A DNA stretch of 17,387 nt from contig JAAYZQ010000369.1 of NCBI GenBank assembly GCA_012514775.1, positions 1 through 17,387 on the forward strand, given 5' to 3'. Positions 14,915-17,387 of this stretch are shown here, in pieces. Numbering within the stretch: the first letter of the stretch is position 1; the number at the start of each line of letters is the position of its first letter. The stretch is from Anaerolineaceae bacterium (GTDB lineage Bacteria > Chloroflexota > Anaerolineae > JAAYZQ01). Below the pieces are notes generated by a model that was not told where the DNA came from, searched no databases, and saw only the letters and a list, made by a program, of their open reading frames with translations. The position numbers were made by a program, and so were the translations under genes.

Positions 14915-15673
14915 ATGAGCACATTACCCGACCTCGAAGCAGAGATGCATCGCCTGATTGCGCAGGCGCAAGCGCAGGGGATCTTCTTACGGCTGCTGGG
15001 GGGGCTGGCGATCAAGGTCCAGTGCCCACAAACGATCCATCCCGCCCTGGAGCGCAAGTACCCTGACATTGACTTTGTCACGGACAAGGCGGGCGCCAAA
15101 ATGCTGTTGAGCTTCTTGCCCGAGATGGGCTATATCCCCAACAAGACGTTCAACACGTTGAGCGGCGACCGCCGGCAGCTCTGGTACGACGAGGCGCAGG
15201 GCCGCCAGATCGACGTCTTTATCGGCGAGTTCACGATGTGCCACACCCTGCCCCTGGCGGATCGGCTGGACGTGGAGCCGCTGACGATCCCGCTGGCGGA
15301 GCTGTTCTTGTCCAAGGCGCAGATCGTGCAGCTCAATCGCAAAGACGTCCTCGATCTGTTGGCGCTGCTGCTGTATCACGAGGTGGGTCCAGGGGACGAC
15401 AGCACGATCAACTCCGATCTGATTGCCGGCTTGTGCGCAAAGGACTGGGGGCTGTACACGACGATCTCGCTCAACGCGGCCAAGCTGCGGACCTGCCTGG
15501 ACGAGGGCGAGGTGGCGTTGTCGCCCGACGAGGCGCAGGCGATCAAGCGGCGCATCATCAGCCTGCAAAAGGCAATGGACGACGCGCCCAAGACAATGGC
15601 CTGGAAGATGAGGGCCCGGGTGGGAACCCGGGTGCGCTGGTACGAAGAAGTGGAAGAGGTCCAGAGGACGTGA
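14915..15673 (+). CDS. Nucleotidyltransferase-fold protein (MNT/AbiEii-like), function unknown
   Basis: A 252-residue soluble protein. Residues 27-33 LLGGLAI followed by PDIDFV (50-55) and QIDVFIG (98-104) form the polymerase-beta-type nucleotidyltransferase signature: Gly29-Gly30, Asp51, Asp53 and a third carboxylate Asp100. The remaining part is helical with no motif I recognise. Such folds transfer a nucleotide to a small molecule, RNA or protein; stand-alone members occur as toxins/antitoxins, antibiotic-modifying enzymes and regulators. No HEPN partner gene is adjacent. It lies between permease and alcohol dehydrogenase in the metabolic cluster, so it may modify a substrate or a protein of that pathway. 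GGGAAAGG lies about 7 nt before the ATG. Confidence 0.72.
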   Translation: MSTLPDLEAEMHRLIAQAQAQGIFLRLLGGLAIKVQCPQTIHPALERKYPDIDFVTDKAGAKMLLSFLPEMGYIPNKTFNTLSGDRRQLWYDEAQGRQIDVFIGEFTMCHTLPLADRLDVEPLTIPLAELFLSKAQIVQLNRKDVLDLLALLLYHEVGPGDDSTINSDLIAGLCAKDWGLYTTISLNAAKLRTCLDEGEVALSPDEAQAIKRRIISLQKAMDDAPKTMAWKMRARVGTRVRWYEEVEEVQRT

Positions 15674-15705
15674 TGGCGTGCCTGTCCGTGCCCCTGTACA
15701 CAATT

Positions 15706-15711
15706 TATAAT
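15706..15711 (+). promoter_or_regulatory. Possible -10 box before the alcohol dehydrogenase
   Basis: A perfect TATAAT lies in the 58-nt gap, about 20 nt before the dehydrogenase ATG. Only a poor -35 match (TGTCCG) is seen 17 nt upstream. It could be an internal promoter, or chance in a short AT patch. Confidence 0.3.
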
Positions 15712-15731
15712 CTCGTCGAGGAGAACAGGAA

Positions 15732-16892
15732 ATGATCAATCTGCGTTCATTCGAAGTGCCAACCGTCGTGAAGCATGCCCCGGGAGCGATCCAGCTCCTG
15801 GCCGACCAGATCAAGGCGCTGGGCAGCAAGCGGCCCATGCTCGTCACTGACAAGGGCCTGGTCAACGCCGGGCTGGTCAACGAGGCGATGGACAGCCTGA
15901 AGGCGGGCAACGTCGACTATGTGCTGTTTGACGGTGTGGTACCCAACCCCGACATCAAGCTGGTGGACGACGCGGCCGCCATCTTTGCCTCCGAGGGCTG
16001 CGATGGCCTCATCGGCTTTGGCGGTGGCAGCCCCATGGATACGGCCAAGTCCATCGGGGTCGTGTCGCAAAACGGCGGCTCGATCCTGGACTACGAGTGG
16101 GCGGACCCGCAGCCCATCAAGAAGCGCATCCCGCCAATGATCGCGGTGCCGACGACGGCGGGCACGGGCAGCGAGGTGACGCTGTGGGCGGTCATCACGG
16201 ATCCGAAGCGCAAGATCAAGTACAACGTGGGAGGCACGGGGCTCATCGCCGCCCACGTGGCGCTCATCGACCCGGTGCTGACGGTGGGCATGCCCCCGCG
16301 GGTGACGGCCGGCACGGGCATGGACGCGCTGACGCACGCCATCGAGTGCTACACCTGCGGCTACGCGCAACCGTGGCCCGACGCGGTGGCGCTGTGGGCC
16401 ATCGAAACGTGCGCCCAGTGGCTGCGCCTGGCCTATGCCCAGGGGCACAACGTGGAGGCGCGCTACAAGATGTCGATGGCGGCCATGCTGGCCGGCATGA
16501 GCTATGGCACGGAGAGCGCCGGCGCGGTCCACGCCATGAGCCAGACGGCCGGCGGCGTCTACAACCTGCCCCACGGAGAGCTGACGGCGGCGCTGCTGGC
16601 GCCGGTGATGGCCTTCAACTATATGGGCGAGCCCCACAAATACGCGCGCATCGCCCAGGCCATGGGCGAGAACACGTGGGGACTCAGCGTCTGGGAGGCG
16701 GCAGAGCTGGCCGTGGAGGCCGTGGCCCAGCTGACGGAGGATGTGAACATCCCGACGCTGCCCGATATGGGCATCCCGGAAGAGGACATTCCGATGCTCG
16801 CCGAGCTGGCGTTCAACGACCCGCAGACGGTGGGCAACCCGCGCGACATTGACAAGGCGGGATATATCAAGATTTACGAGAGCTGTTTCTAG
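15732..16892 (+). CDS. Iron-containing (group III) alcohol dehydrogenase
   Basis: A 386-residue NAD(P)-dependent alcohol/aldehyde oxidoreductase of the Fe-ADH family (methanol, 1,3-propanediol and lactaldehyde reductase relatives). The dinucleotide motif GGGSPMDTAK is at 97-106 and TTAGTGSEVT at 141-150. The four metal ligands are present with family spacing: Asp198, His202 (MDALTHAIE), His267 (GAVHAMSQ) and His281 (LPHGE). Length is normal. GAGGAG lies 8 nt before the ATG at 15732. In this cluster it could oxidise an alcohol or aldehyde released from the transported compound, or handle a C1 or C2 alcohol. Exact substrate cannot be decided. Confidence 0.94.
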   Translation: MINLRSFEVPTVVKHAPGAIQLLADQIKALGSKRPMLVTDKGLVNAGLVNEAMDSLKAGNVDYVLFDGVVPNPDIKLVDDAAAIFASEGCDGLIGFGGGSPMDTAKSIGVVSQNGGSILDYEWADPQPIKKRIPPMIAVPTTAGTGSEVTLWAVITDPKRKIKYNVGGTGLIAAHVALIDPVLTVGMPPRVTAGTGMDALTHAIECYTCGYAQPWPDAVALWAIETCAQWLRLAYAQGHNVEARYKMSMAAMLAGMSYGTESAGAVHAMSQTAGGVYNLPHGELTAALLAPVMAFNYMGEPHKYARIAQAMGENTWGLSVWEAAELAVEAVAQLTEDVNIPTLPDMGIPEEDIPMLAELAFNDPQTVGNPRDIDKAGYIKIYESCF

Positions 16893-16901
16893 GCATGGAG
16901 T

Positions 16902-16942
16902 GTACGGCGCATACCCATCCGTGGGTCCGTACGGCGGATGGG
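16902..16942 (+). promoter_or_regulatory. Interleaved inverted repeats in the ABC transporter leader (possible RNA switch)
   Basis: Two stems compete or interlock. Stem A pairs GTACGG (16902-16907) with CCGTAC (16927-16932), extended inside by CCC/GGG. Stem B pairs CCCATCCG (16914-16921) with CGGATGGG (16935-16942), a perfect 8 bp. The left arm of B lies in the loop of A, so the two exclude each other or form a tight pseudoknot. No U-tract follows. Confidence 0.45.
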
Positions 16943-16960
16943 ATCATTGCGGAGGAGGTG

Positions 16961-17056
16961 ATGCTGTTGGGACGAGCGTCTGGGATTTCGGCTGCGCGGC
17001 CGGGAGATACCGGCGACGCGGCATTGATACGAAACCAAGGAGGGAAGATATCATGA
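16961..17056 (+). CDS. Possible 31-codon leader ORF overlapping the ABC binding-protein start
   Basis: ATG at 16961 is preceded by GGAGGAGG. The frame runs 31 codons (starting MLLGRAS, ending GGKIS) to a TGA at 17054-17056 that overlaps the next gene's ATG as ATGA. The arrangement suggests translational coupling. The peptide has no recognisable motif, and the ORF may be fortuitous; the downstream gene has its own good ribosome site. Confidence 0.3.
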   Translation: MLLGRASGISAARPGDTGDAALIRNQGGKIS

Positions 17057-17387
17057 GGTCGAAGAGTTTGCGACTGTGGAGCTGGCTGATCGTAGTAACC
17101 CTGTTGTTCGGCATTGCCGGCTGCGGGGCGACCCCTGCGCCCGAGGCGACCCAGGCACCCGAGGCACCCGAGGGAGAGGCCACCCAGGAACCCGCTGCGG
17201 AGGCCCCAACGGCAGCGGCCCCGGCCGAGGGCGAAGGCGCCACGGAGGTCTTCAAGCTGGGCGTGCTGGCGCCGTTGAGCGGTGCCAGTGCCCGGACGGG
17301 GGACGAGTTCAGGGCAGCGGCGACGATGGCCTTTGACGCCATCGACTGGCAGATCGGCAAGTACAAGATCGAGCCGGTGTGGATCGA
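17053..17387 (+). CDS. ABC transporter substrate-binding lipoprotein, LivK-like (3' end cut by window edge)
   Basis: The first 111 residues are present. A lipoprotein signal (hydrophobic about 7-20, lipobox IAGC with Cys at about 22) is followed by a Pro/Glu/Ala/Thr-rich linker to about 60. Then comes FKLGVLAPLSGASARTG and an AATMAFDAI segment typical of type I periplasmic binding proteins (Peripla_BP_6, branched-chain amino acid/amide/urea type). A lipid-anchored binding protein fits a monoderm-style envelope. AGGAGGG lies about 8 nt before the ATG. It follows the dehydrogenase after 160 nt and presumably heads a high-affinity ABC uptake system outside the window. The ligand is unknown; LivK relatives bind amino acids, amides, urea and aromatic acids. 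Confidence 0.87.
   Translation, partial: MRSKSLRLWSWLIVVTLLFGIAGCGATPAPEATQAPEAPEGEATQEPAAEAPTAAAPAEGEGATEVFKLGVLAPLSGASARTGDEFRAAATMAFDAIDWQIGKYKIEPVWI

Noticed and set aside
13197..14924. 575-codon minus-strand frame opposite the permease
   Set aside because: His/Arg/Gln-rich antisense shadow. The plus strand encodes an obvious multi-helix transporter.
14915..15673. Toxin-antitoxin pair (MNT-HEPN)
   Set aside because: No small HEPN gene is adjacent on either side; the neighbours are a permease and a dehydrogenase.

Overview
The window is GC-rich bacterial DNA with tightly packed genes, strong Shine-Dalgarno sites and sigma70-like promoters. Lipoprotein signal peptides followed by Ala/Pro/Thr/Glu-rich linkers, a membrane-anchored TPR plus PD40 propeller protein, a GH4 and BadF-type kinase pair, and a methyltetrahydrofolate:corrinoid methyltransferase-like protein together suggest a Chloroflexota (Anaerolineae or Caldilineae-like) genome. 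That is an inference from gene content, because there is no rRNA or other taxonomic marker here. I saw no tRNA, rRNA, CRISPR array, transposase or phage gene.

Left part, all on the minus strand (1-6454): a membrane sensor cut by the left edge (Cache, HAMP, start of PAS), preceded by the gene for a 738-residue TPR and beta-propeller protein. Then come an HtrA-type lipoprotein protease and a DegV fatty-acid-binding protein. These look like envelope and stress housekeeping genes, several with their own promoter.

Middle part (6570-10126, minus strand): a compact operon transcribed as SDR oxidoreductase, small DUF2568/YrdB-like membrane protein, GH4 glycosidase, then BadF/NagK-type sugar kinase. 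It looks like intracellular sugar (phospho-glycoside) use. A clear promoter with a 16-bp palindrome over its -35 box lies upstream.

A 338-bp divergent control region (10127-10464) separates this operon from a plus-strand cluster reaching the right edge. That cluster runs: FadR/FCD-type GntR regulator, methyl-THF:corrinoid methyltransferase-like protein (MtgA/AcsE/MtrH superfamily), metallophosphoesterase, APC-family permease, a nucleotidyltransferase-fold protein, an iron-containing alcohol dehydrogenase, and the beginning of a LivK-like ABC substrate-binding lipoprotein. The combination of C1-methyl transfer, two uptake systems and an alcohol/aldehyde dehydrogenase suggests a catabolic locus for a methylated compound. 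The substrate-specific methyltransferase and corrinoid protein are not in the window. The cluster's intergenic gaps hold several strong inverted repeats that may be RNA control elements.

The most unusual points are an Asn-to-Ser change at a normally conserved folate-binding position of the methyltransferase-like protein, the intact nucleotidyltransferase inside a metabolic operon, and a switch-like leader plus a possible 31-codon coupled ORF before the ABC transporter gene.
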